9,309 nt of DNA from DATBDM01 sp036269915. Lineage in GTDB: Bacteria > Actinomycetota > Thermoleophilia > Solirubrobacterales > Solirubrobacteraceae. The notes under the pieces are model-generated. The model searched no databases. It saw nothing but the letters and a program-made list of their open reading frames with translations, and was not told the DNA's origin. Where the stretch lies: NCBI GenBank assembly GCA_036269915.1, contig DATBDM010000034.1, positions 1 to 9,309 on the forward strand. Reading direction: 5' to 3'. The translations under genes were made by a program, and so were the position numbers. Below are positions 1 through 5,333 of the stretch, piece after piece (within the stretch, counting starts at the first letter, position 1; the number at the start of each line of letters is the position of its first letter).

Positions 1-327
1 GCGATCCACGGCGCGCGGCGCTACCTCGCCGACCGGATCACGCGCGTCGCGGCGCCGCACGCGCTGCTCGATCCGAAGGCCGGGCCGCTGATCGCGGTGA
101 AGCTGCACATCCTGACCCGCAAGACGCTCGGCGGCCTGCAGACCGATCTCGACGGACGCGTGCTGCAGGCGAGCGGCGAGCCGCTGCCCGGGCTCTACGC
201 CGCGGGCGAGGTCGCGGGCTTCGGCGGCGGCGGGATGCACGGCTACCGCGCGCTCGAGGGCACGTTCCTCGGCGGCTGCCTGTTCTCCGGCCGCACCGCC
301 GGCCGCGCGCTCGCGCGGGCGCTCTAG
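1..327 (+). CDS. FAD-binding dehydrogenase, C-terminal end (5' truncated by window)
   Basis: This is an open frame from the first base to a TAG at 325-327, giving the last 108 residues of a larger flavoprotein. The segment GLYAAGEVAGFGGGGMHGY followed by ALEGTFLGGCLFSGR is the C-terminal FAD-binding closure of the FAD_binding_2 superfamily (succinate dehydrogenase/fumarate reductase flavoprotein and 3-ketosteroid dehydrogenase type). In these proteins the GE-x-AG motif contacts the flavin and the Gly-rich loop closes the site. The preceding KTLGGLQTDLDGRVL, with the DG-RVL strand leading into LPGLYAAGE, matches the same family, and the overall wording is closest to predicted FAD-binding dehydrogenases of the COG3573 type. 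Substrate is unknown because the substrate domain is outside the window. The stop interlocks with that of the convergent modC, sharing CTAG at 324-327. I am confident of the fold, not of the reaction. Confidence 0.85.
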   Translation, partial: AIHGARRYLADRITRVAAPHALLDPKAGPLIAVKLHILTRKTLGGLQTDLDGRVLQASGEPLPGLYAAGEVAGFGGGGMHGYRALEGTFLGGCLFSGRTAGRALARAL

Positions 328-1388
328 CCGGCGAGCAGCCGCGTCGCCGCCGCCTTCCACGTCGCCACGACCGGCACGCCGGGCGCCAGGCCGAGCTCGC
401 TCACCGCGGCTTCGGTGACCTCGGCCACGAGGGGCTGGGCGGCGCCCAGGCCCAGTCTCACGCGGCCACCGATGGTCGTCACCGTCTGCACCTGGGCCGG
501 CAGTCGGTTGCGGGCTGAGCTGACGCCGTCGGCGCCGGGCGGTTCGATGACGATGTCCCACGGGAACACACTGGCGGCGACGGGACCCGCGGCAGCGTCG
601 GTACTCGCGATGCTCCCGCCGCCCTCGAGCTCAACCACCGTCATCCCCTCGGCACCCGCGCGTGCGAAGCCGCGCAGGACAACCGCGCCGATGAAGTCGG
701 CGACGAACGCGGATGCCGGAGTCGCGGCGAGCTCGGCCGGGATCCCCCGCTGCAGCAGCTGCCCGTCGTCGATGACGGCGACCTCGTCGCCGAGCGTGGC
801 GGCCTCGGCGAAGTCGTGGGTCACGAGCAGCGCCGGCACGCCGGTCTCCCGCAGCACCGTCGCCAGCTCCCGCTGCGCGCTCGCGCGAGTACGGGCATCC
901 AAGGCCGACAGCGGCTCGTCCAGGAGCAGGACGCTGGGGCGCCGCGCGAGCGCGCGAGCGACGGCGACGCGCTGGCGCTCACCGCCGGACAGCGTCGCCG
1001 GCCGGGCTTCGCACAGATGTGCCAGCCCGAAGCGCGCGAGCAGCTCTTCGGCGCGCCGGCGGCGCTCGTGGCGCGGGAGCGACCGCAACGAGTACGCGAC
1101 GTTCTGCCAGGCGTTGAGGTGCGCGAACAGCGCGTAGTCCTGGAACACGTACCCGCAGCTGCGCCGTTCGGGGGCGAGGTTGACGCCGGCGGCGGTGTCG
1201 AGCCACACCTGGCCGTCGCAGGAGACGCGGCCACGCTCGGGGCGCACGATCCCGGCGATGATGCGCAGGACCGTGGACTTGCCTGCGCCCGAGGGCCCGG
1301 CCAGCGCGAGGCAGCGGCCGCGGCCGACATCGAGCTCGACGTCGAGTTCGATGCGCCCGACCCTGGTCCTGACGTCAGCGTGCAGCAA
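324..1388 (-). CDS. modC: Molybdate ABC transporter ATP-binding protein ModC
   Basis: This is the cytoplasmic ATPase that powers molybdate (or tungstate) import, working as a dimer on two ModB subunits. The 354-aa product has Walker A GPSGAGKST at residues 31-39, a Q-loop Gln near 83, the ABC signature LSGGERQRVAVARAL starting at 133, Walker B VLLLDE at 153-158, D-loop SALD at 161-164 and switch His191. Residues about 294-350 form a TOBE/Mop domain (RNRLPAQVQTV...), the oxyanion-binding regulatory tail typical of ModC. Length fits the family. The start is a TTG at 1388-1386: an in-frame TGA lies only seven codons upstream, with no ATG or GTG between. The start overlaps modB by 14 bp, so translation is probably coupled, and a G-rich stretch just upstream may help. 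A related sulfate or iron importer ATPase is less likely given the modAB neighbours. Confidence 0.95.
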   Translation of the reverse strand: MLHADVRTRVGRIELDVELDVGRGRCLALAGPSGAGKSTVLRIIAGIVRPERGRVSCDGQVWLDTAAGVNLAPERRSCGYVFQDYALFAHLNAWQNVAYSLRSLPRHERRRRAEELLARFGLAHLCEARPATLSGGERQRVAVARALARRPSVLLLDEPLSALDARTRASAQRELATVLRETGVPALLVTHDFAEAATLGDEVAVIDDGQLLQRGIPAELAATPASAFVADFIGAVVLRGFARAGAEGMTVVELEGGGSIASTDAAAGPVAASVFPWDIVIEPPGADGVSSARNRLPAQVQTVTTIGGRVRLGLGAAQPLVAEVTEAAVSELGLAPGVPVVATWKAAATRLLAG

Positions 1389-2178
1389 GCCCCACCACGC
1401 CGCGGTCGGTCACGAGCTTGACCGAGAGCAGCAGCGCGGCCGAGACGCAGACGAGGACCGCGGACAGCGCGAGCGCGGCGGGGAAGTCTTCGGAGAAGCG
1501 GTCGTAGATGGCCAGGGGCACGGTCTGGGTGATACCGCGAAACGAGCCGGCGAACATCAGCGTCGCGCCGAACTCGCCGAGGGCGCGGGCCCAGGCCAGG
1601 GCCGCGCCGGCGACGAGCCCGGACCGTGCGCTCGGGATGAGCACCCGCGCGAACGTGGCCGCCTCCCCGACCCCGAGCGTGCGCGATGCATGCACAACCG
1701 CGGGGTCCACCGCGGCGAACGCCGCCTGGGCCTGACGCAGGTAGAACGGGGCGGAGACGAACACGAGGGCGACGACGACGCCTGCGGTCTGCAGCACCAG
1801 GCTGATCCCGAGATCCTCGAGCGCGGAGCCTAAGACGCCGCGCGGTCCGAGCGCGGCGAGGAGTGCGATGCCGGCCACGGCCGGCGGAAGCACGAGTGGC
1901 AGCTCGATCAGCGTGGTCACGACGGACTTGCCGCGGAAGTCCCGGCTCGCCAGCGCGTAGGCGGCAGGCGTGCCGACCGCGACGATGATGACGAGCGCGC
2001 TCACGGTCGTGACGACGCTCAGGCGCAATGCATCCCGGGCCGCCGGGTCGCCGAGGCTCGACAACAGCTGCGACGGGCTCGTGTCGACGAAGATGGCGAG
2101 CACCGGAACCGTGAGGAACACGAGCGCGGCCGCCAGCGCCAGCGTGACCGCGACGCGGAACGGCGGCGACGAGCTCAC
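1375..2178 (-). CDS. modB: Molybdate ABC transporter permease ModB
   Basis: This is the inner-membrane channel subunit of the molybdate importer, 267 aa. Hydrophobic segments are visible at about residues 8-30, 52-78, 86-110, 128-146, 185-210 and 233-255, with the N-terminus short and positively charged. The cytoplasmic EAA loop that docks on ModC is at about 161-182 (SRTLGVGEAATFARVLIP), followed by the typical ModB/CysU-type stretch ARALGEFGATLMFAG near 197-211. The start is GTG at 2178-2176. It overlaps the modA stop in a GTGA tetranucleotide, a standard arrangement for translational coupling, and the 3' end overlaps modC by 14 bp. A sulfate or tungstate permease would look similar; the family call rests on the length, the GEFGATLMFAG motif and the flanking modA, modC and mop genes. 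Confidence 0.94.
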   Translation of the reverse strand: MSSSPPFRVAVTLALAAALVFLTVPVLAIFVDTSPSQLLSSLGDPAARDALRLSVVTTVSALVIIVAVGTPAAYALASRDFRGKSVVTTLIELPLVLPPAVAGIALLAALGPRGVLGSALEDLGISLVLQTAGVVVALVFVSAPFYLRQAQAAFAAVDPAVVHASRTLGVGEAATFARVLIPSARSGLVAGAALAWARALGEFGATLMFAGSFRGITQTVPLAIYDRFSEDFPAALALSAVLVCVSAALLLSVKLVTDRGVVGLAAR

Positions 2179-2966
2179 GAGCCCGGCGGCGGCTCGAAGC
2201 CGGCGGCCTTGAGCACCTGCTGACCCTTGGAGCCCATGACGCCGTCGACGAACCGCTTGGCGTTCGCGGGGTGCTTGGCGCCGTTCACGACCGCGATGCC
2301 GTAGGCGACCGTGGGGGACGCGTCGCGCGGCAACTCGATGGCCCGGATCTGGCCGTGCGTGGCGTCGACGTCCGTGATGTACACGAAGCCCGCGTCGACG
2401 GCGCCCTGGGTGAGCTTTCCGACGACCCCCTTGACGTCCGGCTCCTCGGAACGGACGTTTCGGAGGATGGCCGCCCCATTGGCGCCCAGCTTGGCGAGCA
2501 CCTCGTGCGTGTAGGCGCCGACGGGCACCGAAGCGGAGCCGACGGCCACCGTCATGCCGGTCTTGGCCGCGTCCGCGACCGTCTTGATCTTGCTGTCGGC
2601 GGGGACCGCGAGGACCAGGCGATTGCCCGCGAAGACCTTCGGCTTCTCCACCAGACCCTTCTCGTAGAGCTGCTCGGGCAGCTTTGTGTTGGCCGACGCG
2701 AAGACATCGGGCTTGACGCCCTGCTCGATCTGCGCCGCGAGCTCGTCCGACCCGGCGAACGACAGCCGCACCGGGCCGGGCTTGAAGCGCGCGCCGTATG
2801 TGGTCAGCGCTCCCTTCAGCGAAGACGCCGCGCTGACGACGACGCCCCCCGGCTCCGAGCCGCTCGCCGCGGCCCCCGAGGCGGGCGATGACGAGTCGCT
2901 GCCGCAGGCCGCCAGCGAAGCGCTCAGCACCAGGGCCAGCGCCCAGGTCTCAAACGAACGGGTCAT
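2175..2966 (-). CDS. modA: Molybdate-binding lipoprotein ModA
   Basis: This is the extracytoplasmic solute-binding protein that captures molybdate and hands it to ModBC. The 263-aa precursor has a signal peptide ending in a lipobox LAAC (residues 18-21), so Cys21 should be lipidated and anchor the protein outside the membrane. A Ser/Gly-rich linker follows (22-40). The mature domain shows ModA landmarks: SAASSL at 45-50 and FAGSDELAAQIEQG at 70-83 (candidate oxyanion-binding serines 48/49 and 73), PDVFASA at 86-92, ASVPVGAYTHEVLAKLG at 145-161, and DVKGVVGKLTQGAVDAGFVYITD at 177-199, with a probable ligand Tyr196. This last block resembles the Gram-positive ModA subgroup. The ATG at 2966-2964 is supported by the signal peptide and by a -10 box seven nt upstream. 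It is the first gene of modABC and its stop overlaps the modB start. Specificity for molybdate over tungstate cannot be read from the sequence. Confidence 0.94.
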   Translation of the reverse strand: MTRSFETWALALVLSASLAACGSDSSSPASGAAASGSEPGGVVVSAASSLKGALTTYGARFKPGPVRLSFAGSDELAAQIEQGVKPDVFASANTKLPEQLYEKGLVEKPKVFAGNRLVLAVPADSKIKTVADAAKTGMTVAVGSASVPVGAYTHEVLAKLGANGAAILRNVRSEEPDVKGVVGKLTQGAVDAGFVYITDVDATHGQIRAIELPRDASPTVAYGIAVVNGAKHPANAKRFVDGVMGSKGQQVLKAAGFEPPPGS

Positions 2967-2973
2967 GTGCGCG

Positions 2974-2979
2974 AAGCTA
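2974..2979 (-). promoter_or_regulatory. Candidate -10 box for leaderless modABC transcript
   Basis: On the minus strand this reads TAGCTT, a TANNNT -10 hexamer, followed by seven nt and then the modA ATG. That spacing places the transcription start on or next to the start codon, and no Shine-Dalgarno sequence is present. A possible -35, TAGACA (2999-3004 read on the minus strand), is 19 bp upstream and lies inside the second palindrome, so a bound regulator would block it. This is inferred from spacing and consensus only. Confidence 0.5.
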
Positions 2980-2987
2980 GCAGAGGT

Positions 2988-3008
2988 TGCCTAGGCACTG
3001 TCTAGGCA
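2988..3008. promoter_or_regulatory. Tandem palindromes, candidate operator between modA and mop
   Basis: The first element, TGCCTAGGCA at 2988-2997, is a perfect 10-bp palindrome. The second, TGTCTAGGCA at 2999-3008, matches it at all but one position and is extended by a flanking C/G pair. Their centres are exactly 11 bp apart, about one helical turn, so two dimers could bind on the same face. They sit midway between the divergent modA and mop starts and over the likely -35 region of modA. A molybdate-responsive repressor is the obvious candidate, but the sites do not look like the enterobacterial ModE box and no modE gene is in the window. Confidence 0.5.
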
Positions 3009-3023
3009 GGCGTCGACTCCGGG

Positions 3024-3029
3024 TAACCT
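3024..3029 (+). promoter_or_regulatory. Candidate -10 box for leaderless mop transcript
   Basis: TAACCT fits the TANNNT -10 pattern and lies six nt before the mop ATG at 3036, which places transcription initiation at the start codon. No Shine-Dalgarno sequence is present in the intervening CGCCCC. The region about 17 bp upstream holds the second palindrome rather than a clear -35. Confidence 0.5.
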
Positions 3030-3035
3030 CGCCCC

Positions 3036-3245
3036 ATGAAGCTCAGCGCGCGCAACCAGATCCCCGCCACCGTCAAGAGCGTCACCGAGGGGCCGGCGAC
3101 GGCGGTCGTCGAGCTCGACGTCGACGGGCTGCGACTCGTCGCGTCGGTGACGGCGGAGGCGGCCCGCGAGCTCGGCCTCGGCGAGGGCAGCGAGGTCACC
3201 GCGATCATCAAGGCCTCGGACGTGATCCTCGGCGTCGCCGATTAG
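3036..3245 (+). CDS. mop: Mop/TOBE-domain molybdate-binding protein (molbindin)
   Basis: This small cytoplasmic protein (69 aa) consists of a single Mop/TOBE domain. It starts MKLSARNQIPATV, continues through VVELDVDGLRLVASVTAEAARELGL, and ends EVTAIIKASDVILGV, the canonical molbindin pattern. Known members assemble into hexamers that bind several molybdate or tungstate ions at subunit interfaces, serving as storage or buffer. Its sequence parallels the C-terminal TOBE domain of ModC in this window (RNxxPAxV near the start, then a V(S/T)xxAxxELGL stretch), so the two are related copies of one domain. It is transcribed away from modABC across a 69-bp gap and probably shares control with it. 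The ATG at 3036 is fixed by the conserved N-terminus. Its TAG interlocks with the stop of the convergent tetR (3242-3245). Confidence 0.92.
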   Translation: MKLSARNQIPATVKSVTEGPATAVVELDVDGLRLVASVTAEAARELGLGEGSEVTAIIKASDVILGVAD

Positions 3246-3835
3246 CCCGCGAGCTCGCCAAGCGTCGCGGGGTCGAGGCCCGCGGCGGTGAGCGCGCCGA
3301 GCAGGGTGCCCAGCAGCAGGCCGCGCACGGCGTCGCGGTCGAGGTCGCCCTCGTGGACCCAGTCGAGGCAGACGCCGTCCATGTACCAGAGCCACGCGCG
3401 CACGGCGGTGCGCACGGGCGGGGTGACCCGATCGCCGAGCGAGTCGAGCAGGCGCCGCGCCGTCTCCTCGCGCACCCGCTCGATCAGCTCGCGCACCTCG
3501 GGGATGCCGGCGCTGCGCTGCAGCGCGAGGTACGCGTCGCGGTGGGTGTCGATCCAGTCGAGCCAGACGTCGAGGCTCTCGACCAGCGGGGCGTCGCCGG
3601 ACGCGCCGACGCGCCGCAGATGCTCCTCGGCGGCCTGGGCGAGCGCCGCCTCGAACAGGTCGCGCTTGCTGCGGAAGTAGTGGTAGAGCAGCGCCTTGGA
3701 GATGCCCGTCTCGCGGCCGATCTTCGACATCGACAGCTCGTCGTAGCCGTACTCGGCGAACAGCTCGGTCGCGCGGTCGAGCAGCTGCCGACGCCGCTCG
3801 TCGACCTGGAGGCGCTTGTACGCGGGCTCGGCCAC
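3242..3835 (-). CDS. TetR/AcrR-family transcriptional regulator
   Basis: This is a 197-aa DNA-binding regulator of typical TetR length. The N-terminal helix-turn-helix lies at about residues 14-58: RRRQLLDRATELFAEYGYDEL, then recognition helix region ISKALLYHYFRSKRDLFEAAL (GISKALLYHYF at 44-54). Residues 70-197 form an all-helical ligand-binding and dimerisation domain with Trp/Tyr-rich segments (WLDWIDTHRDAYLAL, WLWYMDGVCLDW), suggesting a hydrophobic effector; the ligand is unknown. The start is GTG at 3835-3833, chosen because it gives the usual short N-arm and follows a -10 box by seven nt. It diverges from the PhzF-family gene across 23 bp, so it plausibly represses that gene and itself. 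It converges on mop with a 4-bp overlap. A role in molybdate control is possible but less likely than local control. Confidence 0.9.
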   Translation of the reverse strand: MAEPAYKRLQVDERRRQLLDRATELFAEYGYDELSMSKIGRETGISKALLYHYFRSKRDLFEAALAQAAEEHLRRVGASGDAPLVESLDVWLDWIDTHRDAYLALQRSAGIPEVRELIERVREETARRLLDSLGDRVTPPVRTAVRAWLWYMDGVCLDWVHEGDLDRDAVRGLLLGTLLGALTAAGLDPATLGELAG

Positions 3836-3842
3836 GGGACGG

Positions 3843-3848
3843 AGGCTA
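3843..3848 (-). promoter_or_regulatory. Candidate -10 box for leaderless tetR transcript
   Basis: On the minus strand this is TAGCCT, seven nt before the tetR GTG, matching the TANNNT-N7-start pattern seen for modA. It shares two base pairs (3847-3848) with the oppositely oriented -10 box of the PhzF-family gene. Confidence 0.45.
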
Positions 3849-3852
3849 GTGT
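3847..3852 (+). promoter_or_regulatory. Candidate -10 box for leaderless phzF-like transcript
   Basis: TAGTGT fits TANNNT and ends six nt before the ATG at 3859. It overlaps the tetR -10 box by two bp, so RNA polymerase could not open both promoters at once. A GGAGG at 3841-3845 is too far from the ATG (13 nt) to serve as a normal ribosome-binding site. Confidence 0.45.
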
Positions 3853-3859
3853 CACGACA
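3850..3859. promoter_or_regulatory. Short inverted repeat, possible TetR operator half-sites
   Basis: TGTC and GACA flank a 2-bp centre (TGTCACGACA). The repeat overlaps the end of the phzF-like -10 box and the A of its start codon, a position where a bound TetR dimer would block initiation. The arms are only 4 bp and the symmetry does not extend, so chance is a real alternative. Confidence 0.2.
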
Positions 3860-4680
3860 TGCCCCGCCCTCGCCCCTTCGCCCAGGTCGACGTCTTCGGC
3901 GACGGCCCCTGCACCGGCAATCCCGTCGCCGTCGTGCTCGACGCCGAGGGGATCGAGACGCTGGACATGCAGCGCTTCGCGCACTGGACGAACCTGTCCG
4001 AGACGACGTTCGTGCTGGCGCCCGAGGATGCGCGCGCCGACTACCGCGTGCGCATCTTCACCCCCGATCGCGAGCTGCCGTTCGCCGGGCATCCGACGCT
4101 CGGGACCTGTTGCGCGTGGCTCGAGGCCGGCGGCTCGGCCGGCGACGTGATCCGGCAGCAGTGCGACGCGGGCATCGTCGAGGTCCGCCGCGCGGCGGGC
4201 GGGCGGCTCGCGTTCGCCGCTCCGCCGCTCGTGCGCTCCGGCCCGGTGGAGCCGGAGGTCCTCGCCGAGATCCGTCGCGCGCTGGGGCTGGAGGAGCACG
4301 AGATCGCCGACGCGCAGTGGGTCGCCAACGGCCCGGGCTGGGTCGCCGTGCTGCTGGAATCGACGGAGCGCGTGCTGGCGATCGAGCCGCGGTTCTCCGA
4401 GCTCGACATCGGCGCCGTCGCGCCGCGCGCCGAGGGGCTCGAGGTGCGCGCGTTCTTCCCCAAGGACGGGGTCATGGTCGAGGATCCGGTGACCGGGAGC
4501 CTCAACGCGTCGCTCGCCGGCTGGCTGCTGGCGACCGGCCGTGTCCGGGCGCCGTACGTCGCCCATCAGGGCACCGCGCTCGGCCGCCGCGGGCGCGTGC
4601 ACGTCGACCAGGATGTGGACGGCACGGTGTGGGTGGGCGGGGCGACCGAGACGGTCGTGGCCGGCAGCGTGTTGCTCTAG
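3859..4680 (+). CDS. PhzF-family isomerase/epimerase
   Basis: This 273-aa protein belongs to the PhzF/diaminopimelate-epimerase-fold family. In phenazine producers PhzF isomerises dihydro-3-hydroxyanthranilate; most homologues, including this one, have no known substrate. Family landmarks are the N-terminal QVDVFGDGPCTGNPVAVVLD (9-28), WTNLSETTFV (43-52) with the catalytic-type Glu48, the loop RIFTPDRELPFAGHPTLG (65-82), and EDPVTGSLNASLAGWL (208-223). These lie in two pseudo-symmetric halves, as expected. No phenazine biosynthesis genes are nearby, so it should not be called phenazine biosynthetic. The ATG at 3859 is six nt after a -10 box and gives the standard family N-terminus. The gene diverges from tetR by 23 bp, which suggests regulation by it. 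The stop TAG interlocks with that of the convergent gamma-CA-like gene through CTAG at 4677-4680. Confidence 0.9.
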   Translation: MPRPRPFAQVDVFGDGPCTGNPVAVVLDAEGIETLDMQRFAHWTNLSETTFVLAPEDARADYRVRIFTPDRELPFAGHPTLGTCCAWLEAGGSAGDVIRQQCDAGIVEVRRAAGGRLAFAAPPLVRSGPVEPEVLAEIRRALGLEEHEIADAQWVANGPGWVAVLLESTERVLAIEPRFSELDIGAVAPRAEGLEVRAFFPKDGVMVEDPVTGSLNASLAGWLLATGRVRAPYVAHQGTALGRRGRVHVDQDVDGTVWVGGATETVVAGSVLL

Positions 4681-5273
4681 GGCGCGACCGTCGTATCGTC
4701 GCGATGGGCGGCGAACCACGCGGACTGGCGCTCCATGCGCTCGCGGGCGGACGCGTCGCGCGGCAGTCCGTAGACGGTGCCCGGGAAGTCGAGCCCCTCC
4801 TGCACCGACCAGATCTCCTCGTGCGCGCCTGGCGGGAGGATCCGCGCCGGATCGCCCACCGCGACCCAGCCGATCGGCACGAGCGCTCCGGGCTCGAGCA
4901 CGGTGTTCACATGGACCACGCCGTTGATGCGCACCTCGGTCCCGGCGCCGAGACGCGACCCGGGGAACAGCGCCGCGCCCGTGGCCAGGAAGCAACCCGC
5001 GCCGACTTCGGTGCCGTTGAGATGGGCGTGTGGACCGACGAGCACCTCGTCGGCGACGCGCAGTGGATGCGCCGCGCGGCCGCGCAGGACCGCGTTCTCC
5101 ATGACGATCGAGCGAGCGCCGATCTCCACGCGGCCGTCCTCGGCGCTCACCACTGCGCCGAACAGGATCCGGGCGCCGGGTCCGACGCGGACGTCGCCGC
5201 AGAGCGTCGCGTTGGGAGCGACATAGGCGGTGGGGTCGACGGACGGCTCGTGATCGCGGTGGCGAAGCAACAT
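4677..5273 (-). CDS. Gamma-carbonic-anhydrase-like hexapeptide-repeat protein
   Basis: This 198-aa protein is a predicted left-handed beta-helix, probably trimeric. It opens with PSVDPTAYVAPNATLCGDVRVGPGARILFGAVVSAEDGRVEIGARS (10-55), the hexapeptide pattern of the gamma-carbonic anhydrase/transferase superfamily, and continues to VAVGDPARILPPG near 137-149 and a helical tail containing LDFPGTVYGLPR (161-172). By alignment to Cam/YrdA-type enzymes, the three zinc histidines appear replaced by Arg64 (AVLRG), Pro81 (VGPHAHL) and Asn86 (LNG), although His82 and His84 lie close by. Carbonic anhydrase activity is therefore doubtful; a structural or transferase-like role is possible. The ATG at 5273-5271 gives a normal N-terminus. 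The much longer stop-free frame upstream lies opposite the GMC gene and is not used. It diverges from that gene by 60 bp. Confidence 0.85.
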   Translation of the reverse strand: MLLRHRDHEPSVDPTAYVAPNATLCGDVRVGPGARILFGAVVSAEDGRVEIGARSIVMENAVLRGRAAHPLRVADEVLVGPHAHLNGTEVGAGCFLATGAALFPGSRLGAGTEVRINGVVHVNTVLEPGALVPIGWVAVGDPARILPPGAHEEIWSVQEGLDFPGTVYGLPRDASARERMERQSAWFAAHRDDTTVAP

Positions 5274-5280
5274 GGCGCGG

Positions 5281-5286
5281 ATGATC
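5281..5286 (-). promoter_or_regulatory. Weak candidate -10 box for the gamma-CA-like gene
   Basis: On the minus strand this reads GATCAT, keeping the A2 and T6 of a -10 hexamer but not the first T. It is seven nt before the ATG, the same spacing as modA and tetR. The call rests mainly on that repeated spacing. Confidence 0.25.
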
Positions 5287-5321
5287 GCGCGACGTCGACG
5301 CACGACGGGTCCCGGGTGCGC

Positions 5322-5327
5322 GACGAT
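5322..5327 (+). promoter_or_regulatory. Weak candidate -10 box for the GMC oxidoreductase gene
   Basis: GACGAT keeps A2 and T6 of a -10 hexamer and lies six nt before the ATG at 5334, as for mop and the phzF-like gene. No Shine-Dalgarno sequence is visible before this start. Confidence 0.25.
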
Positions 5328-5333
5328 CGGCAC

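Noticed and set aside
1370..1377. Palindrome TGACGTCA near the modC start
   Set aside because: It lies inside the modC coding sequence, and its symmetry follows from codons for conserved residues; there is no second copy.
3841..3845. GGAGG upstream of the phzF-like ATG as a Shine-Dalgarno sequence
   Set aside because: It is 13 nt from the ATG, beyond the usual range, and would lie upstream of the predicted transcription start.
2987..4150. Plus-strand open frame of 387 codons opposite tetR
   Set aside because: It is Arg/Ala/Gly-rich without domain features and runs against tetR, mop and the phzF-like gene, which all have strong family matches.
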